Of a stretch of DNA of 64,000 nucleotides, positions 1-8,806 are shown piece by piece. The notes below the pieces were generated by a model, which was not told where the DNA came from, ran no database searches, and saw only the letters and a program-made list of their open reading frames with translations. Positions within the stretch are counted from its first letter, which is position 1. Every line of letters begins with the position of its first letter. The stretch covers positions 1 through 64,000 of the forward strand of contig NZ_JAPDMV010000014.1 of NCBI RefSeq assembly GCF_026319305.1, given 5' to 3'. Position numbers and translations under genes: made by a program. This DNA is from Methylophaga sp. OBS4 (GTDB lineage: Bacteria; Pseudomonadota; Gammaproteobacteria; Nitrosococcales; Methylophagaceae).

Positions 1-1949
1 CTGGAGTAGGCAGTCTGACTATCAATGCAAATGGTACTTATACCTTCACGCCTGAAGCGGATTACAACGGTGATGTGCCAGTTGCGACCTATACGGTGAC
101 AGACGGTACAGATACCAATGATTCGACACTGACTATCACGATTAACCCGGTGAATGATTCGCCTCAGGTAACGACTGACAGCGTAATTATTTCCGAAGAG
201 GGCTTGCTTGGAGCTATTCCTGATGCAGAGGGTGAAGAAGATGCAACTAATGATGCATCAGCTAATGGTCAGGTAACTGCGACAGATGCAGATGGTGATG
301 GTGATACGCTGACGTATACCCTTGACACGCCTCCTGCTGGTTTAACTTCTGGTGGAGTAGGACTCACGTGGGACGGTGTTGGTACTAACACGCTCACTGG
401 TTCTGTGGGTGCAACTACTATCATCGTTATCACAATCGGTTCTGATGGCGCCTGGACTGCGACACTTGAGGGACCACTCGATCATGATGATGCATCAATT
501 GAAGATGACCTGACATTTACTGTTGGTGTAAAAGTGTCTGATAGTACTGTTGATGTGAATGATACCCTTTCAATCACTGTTGAGGATGACTCGCCCATCA
601 TTAGCCATGTTGAGAGTACGGTGGTTGATAACACTGCATCCACATTCAACGGTGTTTGGAACTACTTGGCTGGTGCTGATGGGTTAGCTGACAGTGGAAT
701 CAATCCATCATTAATATCTAATCCAGATCTTATTGATCATTGGTCAACGACTGATATCTCTGGAGGTGTTGAGCTGACCGCTTATCTGGATGCTGGTGAG
801 ACTGAAGTATTCTTCATTCTGACGATGAAGGAAGATGGTACTTATACCTTTGAGCTGGTAACCCCAAATCCTTCAACAACTATCACAGAAACCGTAAGTT
901 TATCAGGTTCTGTGGGTGGTAATAGCGCTGAATTGTATGCTGAGCAAATTGCTGATGCAAAAGGTAACCCTGATCCTGTAACTGATATTAAATTTACATC
1001 ACATTTAGGTTGGACTAGTGGAGCAAACCTTGGCACACCAGATACAGTGAATACCAATAATAATGGTATTGGTGCTGGTAGCGGTGCGGGAGGTTTGCGA
1101 GTAACCGGTACTGAGTCCTTAACGCTTGAGTTCTTGGTTGGTGATGCTGATACTGATGGAGATACACATCCAACAACAGCTCAAGGTGTCGATGAAGTCA
1201 AACTGACCTTTGATGTCACGAAAGGTGATGGTACTACCGATCTTCATATTATTACTTATGATGAATTTGGGAGCGTGCTTGATGAGTACGATACAGCGGT
1301 TGCTAATGGCGGCATTATTACTGTCACAAATACGGGTGAACCTATCTACGCGGTTACAGTTGTGAATAGTGATACCGATGGTGGGCAATTCTTCATCTCG
1401 GGCTCAGAAACGACTATTACTGAAACAACATTGCCAGATGATCTTCAGCTGGATTTCAATGTGGAAACAGTAGATGGTGACGGAGATACTGCGACCTATG
1501 ACTTTACAATAGCGATTGATACTGATGGTAGTTTAACAGGAACATCTGGTGATGATGCTATCTTGGGTACTGATGGTGACGATATTATCATCGGTGGACT
1601 CGGTGATGATATCCTGACCGGTGGTTTAGGTGCCGATGCATTCACATGGAATGATGGTGATACAGGTACAGACGAAGTCACAGATTTTAATACCAGTGAA
1701 GGGGATGTCTTGAACCTGGCAGATTTGTTAGATCCAACAGGGGCTCTTGATATCGGAGGCACACATAGTCTGGATAATTACCTAAAAGCCAGTTTTGATG
1801 ATGATAGCAACACCACAACCATTGAGGTCTACACCAATGGCGATGCTAATGCAGCTGGTAGCATCGATCAGACTATCGTTGTTAATGGAGATGTGAGTGA
1901 TCTCACTACCTTGTTGAATGACGGTAATCTGAATGTGGATCAAAGCTAA
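1..1949 (+). CDS. Large type I-secreted RTX adhesin, C-terminal part (partial)
   Basis: The reading frame is open to the left edge (codons in frame from base 3), so this is only the last ~650 residues of a much larger protein. It shows acidic, Thr/Asp/Gly-rich Ig/cadherin-like repeat modules with a phrase like [13 protein letters not shown], then near the C-terminus RTX nonapeptides of the [15 protein letters not shown] type and a typical type I secretion tail. By family knowledge such proteins are LapA/BapA-like biofilm adhesins exported by a TolC-type channel; the RTX turns bind calcium outside the cell. The transporter genes are not in the window. It ends at a strong terminator, so it is transcriptionally separate from flgB. 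The GTG at 75 is internal, not a start. Confidence 0.85.
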   Translation, partial: GVGSLTINANGTYTFTPEADYNGDVPVATYTVTDGTDTNDSTLTITINPVNDSPQVTTDSVIISEEGLLGAIPDAEGEEDATNDASANGQVTATDADGDGDTLTYTLDTPPAGLTSGGVGLTWDGVGTNTLTGSVGATTIIVITIGSDGAWTATLEGPLDHDDASIEDDLTFTVGVKVSDSTVDVNDTLSITVEDDSPIISHVESTVVDNTASTFNGVWNYLAGADGLADSGINPSLISNPDLIDHWSTTDISGGVELTAYLDAGETEVFFILTMKEDGTYTFELVTPNPSTTITETVSLSGSVGGNSAELYAEQIADAKGNPDPVTDIKFTSHLGWTSGANLGTPDTVNTNNNGIGAGSGAGGLRVTGTESLTLEFLVGDADTDGDTHPTTAQGVDEVKLTFDVTKGDGTTDLHIITYDEFGSVLDEYDTAVANGGIITVTNTGEPIYAVTVVNSDTDGGQFFISGSETTITETTLPDDLQLDFNVETVDGDGDTATYDFTIAIDTDGSLTGTSGDDAILGTDGDDIIIGGLGDDILTGGLGADAFTWNDGDTGTDEVTDFNTSEGDVLNLADLLDPTGALDIGGTHSLDNYLKASFDDDSNTTTIEVYTNGDANAAGSIDQTIVVNGDVSDLTTLLNDGNLNVDQS

Positions 1950-1988
1950 AAGATAACAATAATAATAAGTTATCAAAGTAGTAAACCT

Positions 1989-2015
1989 AGGCCGGCTTTT
2001 TAGCCGGCCTTTTTT
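1989..2015 (+). terminator. Rho-independent terminator of the adhesin gene
   Basis: A perfect 9-bp stem (AGGCCGGCT paired with AGCCGGCCT) with a 4-base loop is followed by a run of T. It lies 40 bases after the adhesin stop codon. Confidence 0.9.
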
Positions 2016-2040
2016 ATGCGGTCTGACACAGAACCCGGCT

Positions 2041-2110
2041 GTAACCGGGCAAGCTATCTGTAGCCGTGGTAACCGGAGCGGAAAATTAAGGTGGCAAAGC
2101 TTGCCGCCGC
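2041..2110. other. Inverted-repeat region upstream of the flgB promoter, function unknown
   Basis: An exact 8-bp inverted repeat, GGCAAGCT at 2048-2055 and AGCTTGCC at 2098-2105, encloses a GC-rich stretch, and a CCCGG/CCGGG stem lies just before it. It sits between the adhesin terminator and the flgB sigma-54 promoter, so it is upstream of the predicted flgB transcript. It could be an activator-binding region or a short independent RNA. I cannot match it to a riboswitch class. Confidence 0.3.
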
Positions 2111-2170
2111 CATAGCTATTTTGTTGCCGCTTATTGCTCTGAAGCCTTTACAAACAGGGCTTTTCATTTC

Positions 2171-2186
2171 TGGCATGCTTGCTGCT
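2171..2186 (+). promoter_or_regulatory. Sigma-54 promoter for flgBCDE
   Basis: TGGCAT-N5-CTGCT with GG and GC exactly 10 bases apart, as in RpoN -24/-12 elements. It lies 37 bases before the flgB ATG. Activation by FleQ (encoded at 27.6 kb) is an inference from Pseudomonas. Confidence 0.75.
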
Positions 2187-2222
2187 TATGCTAAACCAAG
2201 ACACATGATTTTGGGATAGCAC

Positions 2223-2630
2223 ATGCCGATTACATTTGATTCCGCTTTGGGTATACATGCCGACGCTCTGCGACTTCGCTCGCAGCGGGCAGAACTGCTG
2301 GCGACCAATCTGGCCAATGCGGATACGCCTGAGTTCAAAGCCCGTGACATTGATTTCAAAACGGCTTTGAGTATGGCGAGCGCCGGTCAGACATCAGGCC
2401 ATATTCAAACAACTCATCAGAATCACATCTCAACCAATGCCGGTGGCAGTGACATGATGCTCACGCAAGCACAATACCGCGTCGCTGTTCAGGACTCTCT
2501 GGATGGCAATACCGTTGATGAACAGATTGAACAGGCACAGTTCATGCAAAACGCTGTCCAGTATCAGGCGAGTTTGGAGTTTCTTGGCGCACGGTTTCAG
2601 GGCCTGAGCAAGGCAATTAAAGGGGAGTGA
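2223..2630 (+). CDS. flgB: Flagellar basal-body proximal rod protein FlgB
   Basis: FlgB is an axial rod subunit of the flagellar basal body, exported by the flagellar type III system. The 135-residue product has the usual family length and carries the rod-protein signature near residues 20-45 (LLATNLANADTPEFKARDI). It is the first gene of flgBCDE, followed after 6 bases by flgC, and is preceded by a sigma-54 promoter. The ATG start fits the amphipathic N-terminus of axial proteins. Confidence 0.97.
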   Translation: MPITFDSALGIHADALRLRSQRAELLATNLANADTPEFKARDIDFKTALSMASAGQTSGHIQTTHQNHISTNAGGSDMMLTQAQYRVAVQDSLDGNTVDEQIEQAQFMQNAVQYQASLEFLGARFQGLSKAIKGE

Positions 2631-2636
2631 TGAGCG

Positions 2637-3050
2637 ATGTCTCTGTTTAATATTTTTGATATTGCCGGTAGCGGTATGAGCGCGCAGTCACTGCGGCTTA
2701 ATACTACGGCCAGTAACCTGGCAAATGCTGACAGTGTCAGCAGCAGTGTGGATCAGACTTACCGTGCCAGGCAGACAGTGTTTGCTGCGGTACTGGATGA
2801 TGCTCAGCAAGGTTATAAAGCGGGTTCGGTTCAGGTTCAAGGCGTAGTCGAAAGCCAGGCGCCGGTCAGACAGGAATATAACCCGTCACATCCATCGGCA
2901 AACGAAGACGGCTATGTGTTTCATTCCAACGTCGATCCGATTGCCGAGATGGCTAATATGATGTCGGCATCCCGCTCGTATCAGAACAATGTCGAGATCG
3001 CCAATACATCCAAACAACTCCTGCTGCGTACTTTGCAGCTGGGTAGATAA
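2637..3050 (+). CDS. flgC: Flagellar basal-body rod protein FlgC
   Basis: Proximal rod component stacked with FlgB, FlgF and FlgG. The product has 137 residues with the N-terminal axial motif (LRLNTTASNLANADS) and the conserved C-terminal coiled region (MMSASRSYQNNVEIANTSKQ), which both end up in the D0 domain. A GGAG ribosome site precedes the ATG. It is tightly linked to flgB upstream and flgD downstream, as in most gammaproteobacteria. Confidence 0.97.
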   Translation: MSLFNIFDIAGSGMSAQSLRLNTTASNLANADSVSSSVDQTYRARQTVFAAVLDDAQQGYKAGSVQVQGVVESQAPVRQEYNPSHPSANEDGYVFHSNVDPIAEMANMMSASRSYQNNVEIANTSKQLLLRTLQLGR

Positions 3051-3073
3051 CAAGAGCATAGGAGTATCTGAAG

Positions 3074-3754
3074 ATGGCAATTAACGGAATTGGCGATAAT
3101 CCTTATGCCTTTCTCAACAGTAATTCTTCGACGAGCTCGACTGAAACTGAGCAGGATTCCGGTCAATTAGCGATGGAAGATTTCATGTCGTTAATGACCA
3201 CGCAGCTGATGAATCAGGATCCGCTCAAGCCGATGGAGAGTGGCGACTTTCTGGGCCAGATAGCTTCGTTCGGTACCGTCAGTGGTATTTCAGACTTGCA
3301 GCAGTCATTCGATAGCTTTGCTAAATCCATGCAGTCTGATCAGGCCTTGCAGGGTTCTTCACTGGTCGGTCGTTCGGTCTTGGTGCCGTCTTCGATTGGT
3401 GTGATGGGGGAAGACGGATTAAGAGGCCAGATCAATGTGGCAGAAAGCGTCACTGATCTGGAAGTGAAAGTTTACAACGAAGCGGGGGCATTGGTCAGGA
3501 CGCTGGAGATGGGTTCCGCATCCGGCTATACCAATTTCACCTGGGATGGTTTCAGTGAAAACGGCGAAGCCATGCCGGCAGGGGTTTATCAGTTTCAGGC
3601 CACCGGCACCGTGGGCGGGGTTAATACCGCTTTTTCCACGGCGACGGTAGCAAAAGTGGACAGTGTTTTGGTCGGTAGCGGCAGTCAGGGTCTGACGGTG
3701 AATTTAGCGGGCATTGGCTCAGTGCCATTCAGCGAAGTACAAGAGATTATTTAG
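3074..3754 (+). CDS. flgD: Flagellar hook assembly scaffold FlgD
   Basis: FlgD caps the growing hook so that FlgE polymerises, and is then discarded. The 226-residue product shows the N-terminal export region with the conserved block MEDFMSLMTTQLMNQDPLKP (about residues 36-55), followed by the FlgD Ig/Tudor-like region with FTWDG and AGVYQF. An AGGAG site lies 9 bases before the ATG. It sits in the order flgC-flgD-flgE. Confidence 0.96.
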   Translation: MAINGIGDNPYAFLNSNSSTSSTETEQDSGQLAMEDFMSLMTTQLMNQDPLKPMESGDFLGQIASFGTVSGISDLQQSFDSFAKSMQSDQALQGSSLVGRSVLVPSSIGVMGEDGLRGQINVAESVTDLEVKVYNEAGALVRTLEMGSASGYTNFTWDGFSENGEAMPAGVYQFQATGTVGGVNTAFSTATVAKVDSVLVGSGSQGLTVNLAGIGSVPFSEVQEII

Positions 3755-3766
3755 GGAGATCGGGTT

Positions 3767-5038
3767 ATGTCATTTAATACAGCTTTAACCGGTTTGAATG
3801 CCGCCACTGCGGATTTGAACGTCAAGTCAAACAACATCGCCAACGTCAATACAACCGGTTTTAAAGGTTCACGTGCCGAGTTTGCCGATGTCTACGCGGT
3901 GTCGGCTTTTGGTAGCAGCAATACCGCTATCGGCAGCGGTGTAGTGTTGAACAATGTGGCCCAGCAGTTTGAACAGGGCAACCTCGAGTTCACTGATAAT
4001 TCTTTGGATCTGGCGATCAGCGGACAGGGCTTTTTTGCGCTGGCACCGAGTCAGAGCAGTGGCGAAGTTATCTACACGCGTGCCGGTGCGTTTGGTATTG
4101 ATTCTGATGGCTTTGTGGTCAACAGTTCCGGTCAGTTTTTGAGAACATTCCCGGTCAACTCTGACGGTACGGTCTCATCTACCAGCATGTCCAGCACGAC
4201 GCCTTTACAACTGCCCAGTGCAGCCGGTGTGCCGCAGGCAACGGCAAACGTGGATCTGGCCGCTAACCTGCCTTCAACAGCAGCTGATATTGCGGCGGCT
4301 ACAGCGATTGATCCGACTGATCCGACCACCTATACCAATTCTACTTCGGTCACGGTTTATGATTCTCTGGGTAACGAGCACATTGTCACTCTTTATTATC
4401 AGAAAACCGATGCCGCCAGTAACCAGTGGAATGTTGATGCTTATATTAATGAGCCGGATGGCCTGGGCGCTTCGCAAACCCAATTAGGCACAACCAAAGT
4501 GTTGGATTTTGACCCACTGACAGGCGGCTCTTTGTCTACCACGCCAAGTGATCAGACATATTCCATTACCTCACTTGATAGTGGTGCGGCAACTCCACAG
4601 GCTATCGTAATTGATTATGCCGGTACCACCCAGAATTCAGGAGGCTTTACCGTCACGTCACTGACCCAGGATGGTTTTACAACCGGCCGTCTGAGTGGTC
4701 TTGATATCAGTAGCGATGGTTTGGTGAAAGCAACCTATACCAATGGTCAATCAACACCACTGGGTAAAATCGCGCTGGCAAATTTCCCTAACCCGCAAGG
4801 GTTGAAGCAAATTGGTAATACTGCGTGGCGGGAAACCATTGATTCAGGTGAGGTACTGGCCGGTGAAGCTGGCACAGGCAGTTTTGGCCTGATTCAATCC
4901 GGGGCGCTGGAAGCTTCCAATATTGATTTGACCAAAGAACTGGTGGGATTGATTACCGCCCAGCGTAACTTCCAGGCCAACTCGAAAGCGATTGAAACCA
5001 ACAACGCTATTACCCAGACCATTATCAACCTTCGTTAA
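3767..5038 (+). CDS. flgE: Flagellar hook protein FlgE
   Basis: The structural subunit of the hook. The 423-residue product begins with MSFNTALTGLNAATADLNV and the axial signature [18 protein letters not shown], and ends with the matching C-terminal helix (ELVGLITAQRNFQANSKAIE). The middle is Thr/Ser-rich as in other hook proteins. A GGGAG ribosome site precedes the ATG. A stem-loop after the gene separates it from flgF. Confidence 0.97.
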   Translation: MSFNTALTGLNAATADLNVKSNNIANVNTTGFKGSRAEFADVYAVSAFGSSNTAIGSGVVLNNVAQQFEQGNLEFTDNSLDLAISGQGFFALAPSQSSGEVIYTRAGAFGIDSDGFVVNSSGQFLRTFPVNSDGTVSSTSMSSTTPLQLPSAAGVPQATANVDLAANLPSTAADIAAATAIDPTDPTTYTNSTSVTVYDSLGNEHIVTLYYQKTDAASNQWNVDAYINEPDGLGASQTQLGTTKVLDFDPLTGGSLSTTPSDQTYSITSLDSGAATPQAIVIDYAGTTQNSGGFTVTSLTQDGFTTGRLSGLDISSDGLVKATYTNGQSTPLGKIALANFPNPQGLKQIGNTAWRETIDSGEVLAGEAGTGSFGLIQSGALEASNIDLTKELVGLITAQRNFQANSKAIETNNAITQTIINLR

Positions 5039-5054
5039 TCACCTTCTGACCTTG

Positions 5055-5078
5055 GCCCTGCCATTAAGGCAGGGCTTT
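5055..5078 (+). terminator. Stem-loop between flgE and flgF (attenuator-like)
   Basis: An 8-bp perfect stem (GCCCTGCC/GGCAGGGC) with a 5-base loop and only three T after it. The weak T tract suggests partial termination or 3'-end protection of the flgBCDE mRNA rather than a full stop, because no promoter is obvious before flgF. Confidence 0.55.
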
Positions 5079-5092
5079 AGGGGGACAAACTT

Positions 5093-5836
5093 ATGGATCG
5101 CAGTCTTTATATCGCCATGAATGCCGCTCAGCAGACCATGCTGGCACAGGCAACGAATACCAATAATCTGGCCAATGTAAATACCACCGGATTTCGCGCT
5201 GATCTGGAGCAGTTCCGCAGTATGCCGGTGTTTGGTGAAGGTCTGCCCACCCGGGTCTATTCAATGACGGAAAGACCGATGACCGATTACCAACAAGGGT
5301 CGGTACAGTCAACGGGGCGGGAACTGGATATTTCAGTGCAAGGCGAGGGATTTATTGCCGTTCAGGGTAAGGATGGCCGTGAAGGTTATAGCCGCGCCGG
5401 TGATCTGCATATGACAGAAACCGGTCAGCTGGTGACCGGCACCGGCCTTGCTGTGTTAGGTGAAGGCGGCCCTATTGCGATTCCACCTGCTGAGAAAGTG
5501 GAAATCGGCTCCGACGGTACCATCTCCATTCGTCCGGTGGGGGCGGCATCCAATGCTTTGGCCGTTCTGGACCGAATCAAACTGGTCAAGCCGGAATTGC
5601 AGGATGTATTTAAAGATACAGATGGCTTGATCCGTATGCTTGATGGCAGTGAGGCGCCGCTGGATGCGACGGTTCAGGTCTCTTCCGGCACGCTGGAAAG
5701 CAGCAATGTCAACGCTGTCGGCGCGTTGGTGAAAATGATTGAGTTACAAAGACAGTATGAAATGCAGGTAAAAATGATGAAAACGACGCAGGAAAACAGC
5801 GCTGCATCGGCACGATTAATGCAAATGAGTAATTAG
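5093..5836 (+). CDS. flgF: Flagellar basal-body rod protein FlgF
   Basis: Proximal rod subunit adjoining the distal rod. The 247-residue product has the axial motif [18 protein letters not shown] near the N-terminus, the FlgE/F/G central block with [12 protein letters not shown], and the C-terminal helix ([20 protein letters not shown]). An AGGGGG ribosome site precedes the ATG. It is followed by flgG after 31 bases. Confidence 0.97.
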   Translation: MDRSLYIAMNAAQQTMLAQATNTNNLANVNTTGFRADLEQFRSMPVFGEGLPTRVYSMTERPMTDYQQGSVQSTGRELDISVQGEGFIAVQGKDGREGYSRAGDLHMTETGQLVTGTGLAVLGEGGPIAIPPAEKVEIGSDGTISIRPVGAASNALAVLDRIKLVKPELQDVFKDTDGLIRMLDGSEAPLDATVQVSSGTLESSNVNAVGALVKMIELQRQYEMQVKMMKTTQENSAASARLMQMSN

Positions 5837-5867
5837 GTTTAATGGCGTCACTTCAGGAGAATCAATA

Positions 5868-6653
5868 ATGAATCAGGCTTTATGGATTGCCAAAACCGGA
5901 CTCGATGCGCAACAGACGCGGATGTCGGTGATTTCAAACAATCTGGCTAACGTGAATACCACCGGCTTCAAACAGGATCGGGCGGTGTTTGAAGACTTGC
6001 TGTATCAGACGATTCGTCAGCCGGGGGCCGAGTCTTCGGCCAGTACGCAGCTACCCTCGGGTTTGATGCTCGGTACCGGTGTGCGCACCGTCGCAACAGA
6101 AAAGATGCACAGCCAGGGTAATATCGTTCAAAGCGGCAACGCGCTGGATATCGCGATTCAGGGCCGGGGTTTTTTCCAGATCCTGATGCCGGATGGCTCT
6201 CTTTCCTACACCCGTGACGGTACTTTCCAGCTTGATTCTACCGGTCAGGTGGTGATGTCGAACGGTTATCCGCTGGAACCGGCTATTACGATTCCGGATG
6301 ATGCGCAAAGCATCACTGTGGGTTCAGATGGCACTGTCAGTGTGTTACAGCCGGGCGATAACGCACCGACAATTGTCGGCAATATTGATTTGGCTGACTT
6401 TGTGAACCCGACCGGTTTACAGGCGGTTGGTGAAAACCTGTTTAAAGAAACCGGCGCCAGCGGCACGGTCATCACCGACACGCCTGGACTGACCGGTCTG
6501 GGTACGCTTGTAGGCGGTGCTTTGGAAACCTCTAATGTCAATGTCGTCACTGAACTGATAAACATGATTGAAACCCAGCGTGCCTATGAAATGAATTCCA
6601 AGGCGATTTCCACCGCCGATCAGATGCTGCAATACGCTAGTCAGAATCTGTAA
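5868..6653 (+). CDS. flgG: Flagellar distal rod protein FlgG
   Basis: The distal rod (driveshaft) subunit passing through the L and P rings. The 261-residue product is of canonical length, starts [19 protein letters not shown], carries [20 protein letters not shown] and the conserved C-terminal block [27 protein letters not shown] ribosome site precedes the ATG. It is the last gene before a repeat-bearing intergenic gap. Confidence 0.98.
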   Translation: MNQALWIAKTGLDAQQTRMSVISNNLANVNTTGFKQDRAVFEDLLYQTIRQPGAESSASTQLPSGLMLGTGVRTVATEKMHSQGNIVQSGNALDIAIQGRGFFQILMPDGSLSYTRDGTFQLDSTGQVVMSNGYPLEPAITIPDDAQSITVGSDGTVSVLQPGDNAPTIVGNIDLADFVNPTGLQAVGENLFKETGASGTVITDTPGLTGLGTLVGGALETSNVNVVTELINMIETQRAYEMNSKAISTADQMLQYASQNL

Positions 6654-6685
6654 GTCTGATGTTTAAGGCCTGTTAACTCTAATCT

Positions 6686-6710
6686 GGCTCCCATACCCTG
6701 CGTGGGAGCC
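6686..6710 (+). terminator. Stem-loop after flgG
   Basis: A perfect 8-bp stem (GGCTCCCA/TGGGAGCC) with a 9-base loop, 33 bases after the flgG stop. There is no T run, so it may be an mRNA-stabilising hairpin or a weak terminator. Confidence 0.5.
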
Positions 6711-6942
6711 AAACCTAATAGGGTGTGTTACCTCGAGCGCAAATCATTATGTCATTTCGAGCGTAGCCGAGAAATCCAGGAGATGCCTCCGCTGCTGTTA
6801 TGTCCAGAGAAGGACGGGGTTTCCCTTCCCAATAGAGTAAGGAGCCCATGCTTTCTCCCTGGAATTCATGGGGATCCCTCAGGGGCTGATGTCATTGCCA
6901 CTGGATTATTAGGGAGGACCGTGGGAACCAGCGAAGTTATGT
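6711..6942. repeat. Degenerate dispersed repeat in the flgG-flgH gap
   Basis: This stretch without a gene contains a hairpin-forming segment at about 6751-6778 (ATTTCGAGC...GAGAAAT), whose false translation reads CHFERSREI. That peptide is familiar as the spurious product of a repeat common in many bacterial genomes. The remainder is GC-mixed with no plausible gene; the 82-codon frame from 6702 has no ribosome site and no protein-like pattern. It separates flgG from the flgH promoter. Confidence 0.6.
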
Positions 6943-6958
6943 TGGCATAAAGCCTGCA
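6943..6958 (+). promoter_or_regulatory. Sigma-54 promoter for flgHIJKL
   Basis: TGGCAT-N5-CTGCA with the GG and GC 10 bases apart, 34 bases before the flgH ATG. This makes flgHIJKL a separate transcription unit from flgBCDEFG. Confidence 0.8.
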
Positions 6959-6992
6959 TCAAGAATCGTTAGAATGAATCCGGAGAAAAATC

Positions 6993-7700
6993 ATGATAAC
7001 TATGCGGCATAGTTTGATTATTCTGGCGCTGCTTATATTGGCCGGTTGTAACAACAATAACGTTAAGCGTGACCCCGCTTATGCGGCTGTGCGTCCGCTA
7101 GCCGTGGAGCCGCAGCAGAGACAGGACGGCGCGATTTTTGACGTCCGTAATAATATTGCCTTGTTTGAAGATTACCGTGCCCGCCGGGTTGGCGATATTT
7201 TGACGGTGCGTCTGGAAGAACAAACCGATGCCGAAAAAGAATCTGAAACTACGGTGAGCAAGAGTAATAGCAACAGCATCAATAATCCGGTTCTGTTCGG
7301 TACCACGCCGCAGTTTGATCTACCGAGCCAGTTACCGCTGGCTAGCACCAAAGACAATAATCTAGCATTCAGTCTGGGGTCAGAAAGTGACTTCGAGGGT
7401 GAGGGCGAGAGCGAACAGAATAATAAACTGAGCGGCAATATCAGTGTATCGGTGGTCGAGGTGTTGCCCAACGGCAATATGATTATTCGTGGTGAAAAAG
7501 TCATCACTATCAATCAGGGAAACGAATATATCCGCCTGGCCGGCATGGTAAGTCCTCGTGATATTGCGGCCGATAATTCGATTTCCTCGGTACGCATTGC
7601 TGATGCACAAATTTCCTATGTTGGTGACGGGGCTCCTAATGATGCCAATGTGATGGGCTGGTTGAGCCGGTTTTTTGTCAGTGCCTTGATGCCTTTTTAA
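6993..7700 (+). CDS. flgH: Flagellar L-ring lipoprotein FlgH
   Basis: FlgH forms the outer-membrane L ring around the rod. The 235-residue product has a lipoprotein signal peptide with lipobox LAGC, the lipidated cysteine being residue 19. It also has FlgH motifs such as RVGDILTVRLEE, NGNMIIRGEK and the C-terminal GWLSRFF. A GGAGA ribosome site lies six bases before the first ATG; a second ATG at 7002 is possible but gives a shorter signal. First gene of flgHIJKL. Confidence 0.96.
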   Translation: MITMRHSLIILALLILAGCNNNNVKRDPAYAAVRPLAVEPQQRQDGAIFDVRNNIALFEDYRARRVGDILTVRLEEQTDAEKESETTVSKSNSNSINNPVLFGTTPQFDLPSQLPLASTKDNNLAFSLGSESDFEGEGESEQNNKLSGNISVSVVEVLPNGNMIIRGEKVITINQGNEYIRLAGMVSPRDIAADNSISSVRIADAQISYVGDGAPNDANVMGWLSRFFVSALMPF

Positions 7701-7712
7701 GAGATTTGACAG

Positions 7713-8804
7713 ATGAAAATAAGAATACTGCTGCTAGCTTTGCTGTTGATGACCACGGGCCTGGCTCAGGCTGAGCGCATCAAGGATTTGGCATCTATTG
7801 CCGGGGTGCGTAGTAACCAACTGGTGGGGTATGGTCTGGTGGTGGGGCTTAACGGCACCGGCGATAAAACCAAGTTCACCGGTCAGACCCTGCGTAACAT
7901 GCTGGTAGAGATGGGCATTAATATTCCTCCCGGCACCGATCCCAAAAGCAAGAACGTGGCGGCCGTATCCGTGCATGCGGAACTGCCGGCTTTTATTAAA
8001 CCCGGACAGACTATTGATGTGACCGTGTCTTCTCTGGGAGATGCCAAAAGCCTGCGTGGCGGCAGTTTGCTGATGACACCGCTGAAAGGGGCTGATGGTC
8101 AAGTTTATGCCATGGCGCAAGGTAATATGGTGGTGGGTGGTTTTGGTGCTGATGCCGGTGATGGTTCCCGGGTCACCGTGAATATTCCCAGTGCCGGGCG
8201 CGTGCCCAATGGCGCTACTGTCGAACGTACTGTCCAAAACGCTTTTAATGTGGGCGATAGTATTATTCTGAATTTGCATAATCCCGACTTTACGACGGCC
8301 AGCCGCCTGAGCGATGCCATTAATCACACGCTGGGTAAGGGCACGGCACGGTCAATGGATGGTTCATCGATTAAGGTTAACGCACCGCGGGATCCCAGTC
8401 AGCGCGTGCCGTTTTTATCTTTGATTGAAAATCTGGAACTCAATCCGGGTGAAGCGCCGGCCAGGGTGGTGGTTAATTCGCGCAGTGGCACGGTGGTCAT
8501 CGGACAGCATGTGCGGGTCAGTCCTGCTGCGGTCACCCATGGCAATCTGTCAGTGACCATCTCAGCCAATCCGGAAGTGAGCCAACCTAACCCCTTGTCA
8601 CAGGGGCAGACGGTGATCACGCCGAACTTTGATATTGAGATTACGGAAGAAAACAGCCGTATGTTTGTGTTTAACCCCGGTGTGTCTCTGGATGAGATTG
8701 TCCGAGCGGTGAATCAGGTCGGCGCCGCGCCGGGTGATCTGGTGGCGATTCTGGAAGCATTGAAACAGGCCGGTGCTTTGCGCGCTGATCTGGTGGTGAT
8801 CTGA
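7713..8804 (+). CDS. flgI: Flagellar P-ring protein FlgI
   Basis: Periplasmic P-ring subunit anchored in the peptidoglycan layer. The 363-residue product has a cleavable signal peptide ending LAQA (about residue 20) and the highly conserved FlgI opening [20 protein letters not shown]. It is of normal length and ends with the usual [15 protein letters not shown]. It is 12 bases after flgH and two bases before flgJ. Confidence 0.98.
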   Translation: MKIRILLLALLLMTTGLAQAERIKDLASIAGVRSNQLVGYGLVVGLNGTGDKTKFTGQTLRNMLVEMGINIPPGTDPKSKNVAAVSVHAELPAFIKPGQTIDVTVSSLGDAKSLRGGSLLMTPLKGADGQVYAMAQGNMVVGGFGADAGDGSRVTVNIPSAGRVPNGATVERTVQNAFNVGDSIILNLHNPDFTTASRLSDAINHTLGKGTARSMDGSSIKVNAPRDPSQRVPFLSLIENLELNPGEAPARVVVNSRSGTVVIGQHVRVSPAAVTHGNLSVTISANPEVSQPNPLSQGQTVITPNFDIEITEENSRMFVFNPGVSLDEIVRAVNQVGAAPGDLVAILEALKQAGALRADLVVI

Positions 8805-8806
8805 AC

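Noticed and set aside
2041-2170. c-di-GMP (GEMM) or other riboswitch before flgB
   Set aside because: A GTAGCC...TAACCG string loosely recalls GEMM, but the order of conserved segments is wrong and the region lies upstream of the predicted transcription start.
7734-8327. 197-codon open frame antisense to flgI
   Set aside because: It lies entirely opposite a well-conserved gene, has no ribosome site and a His/Gln-rich, low-complexity translation; a reading-frame shadow.
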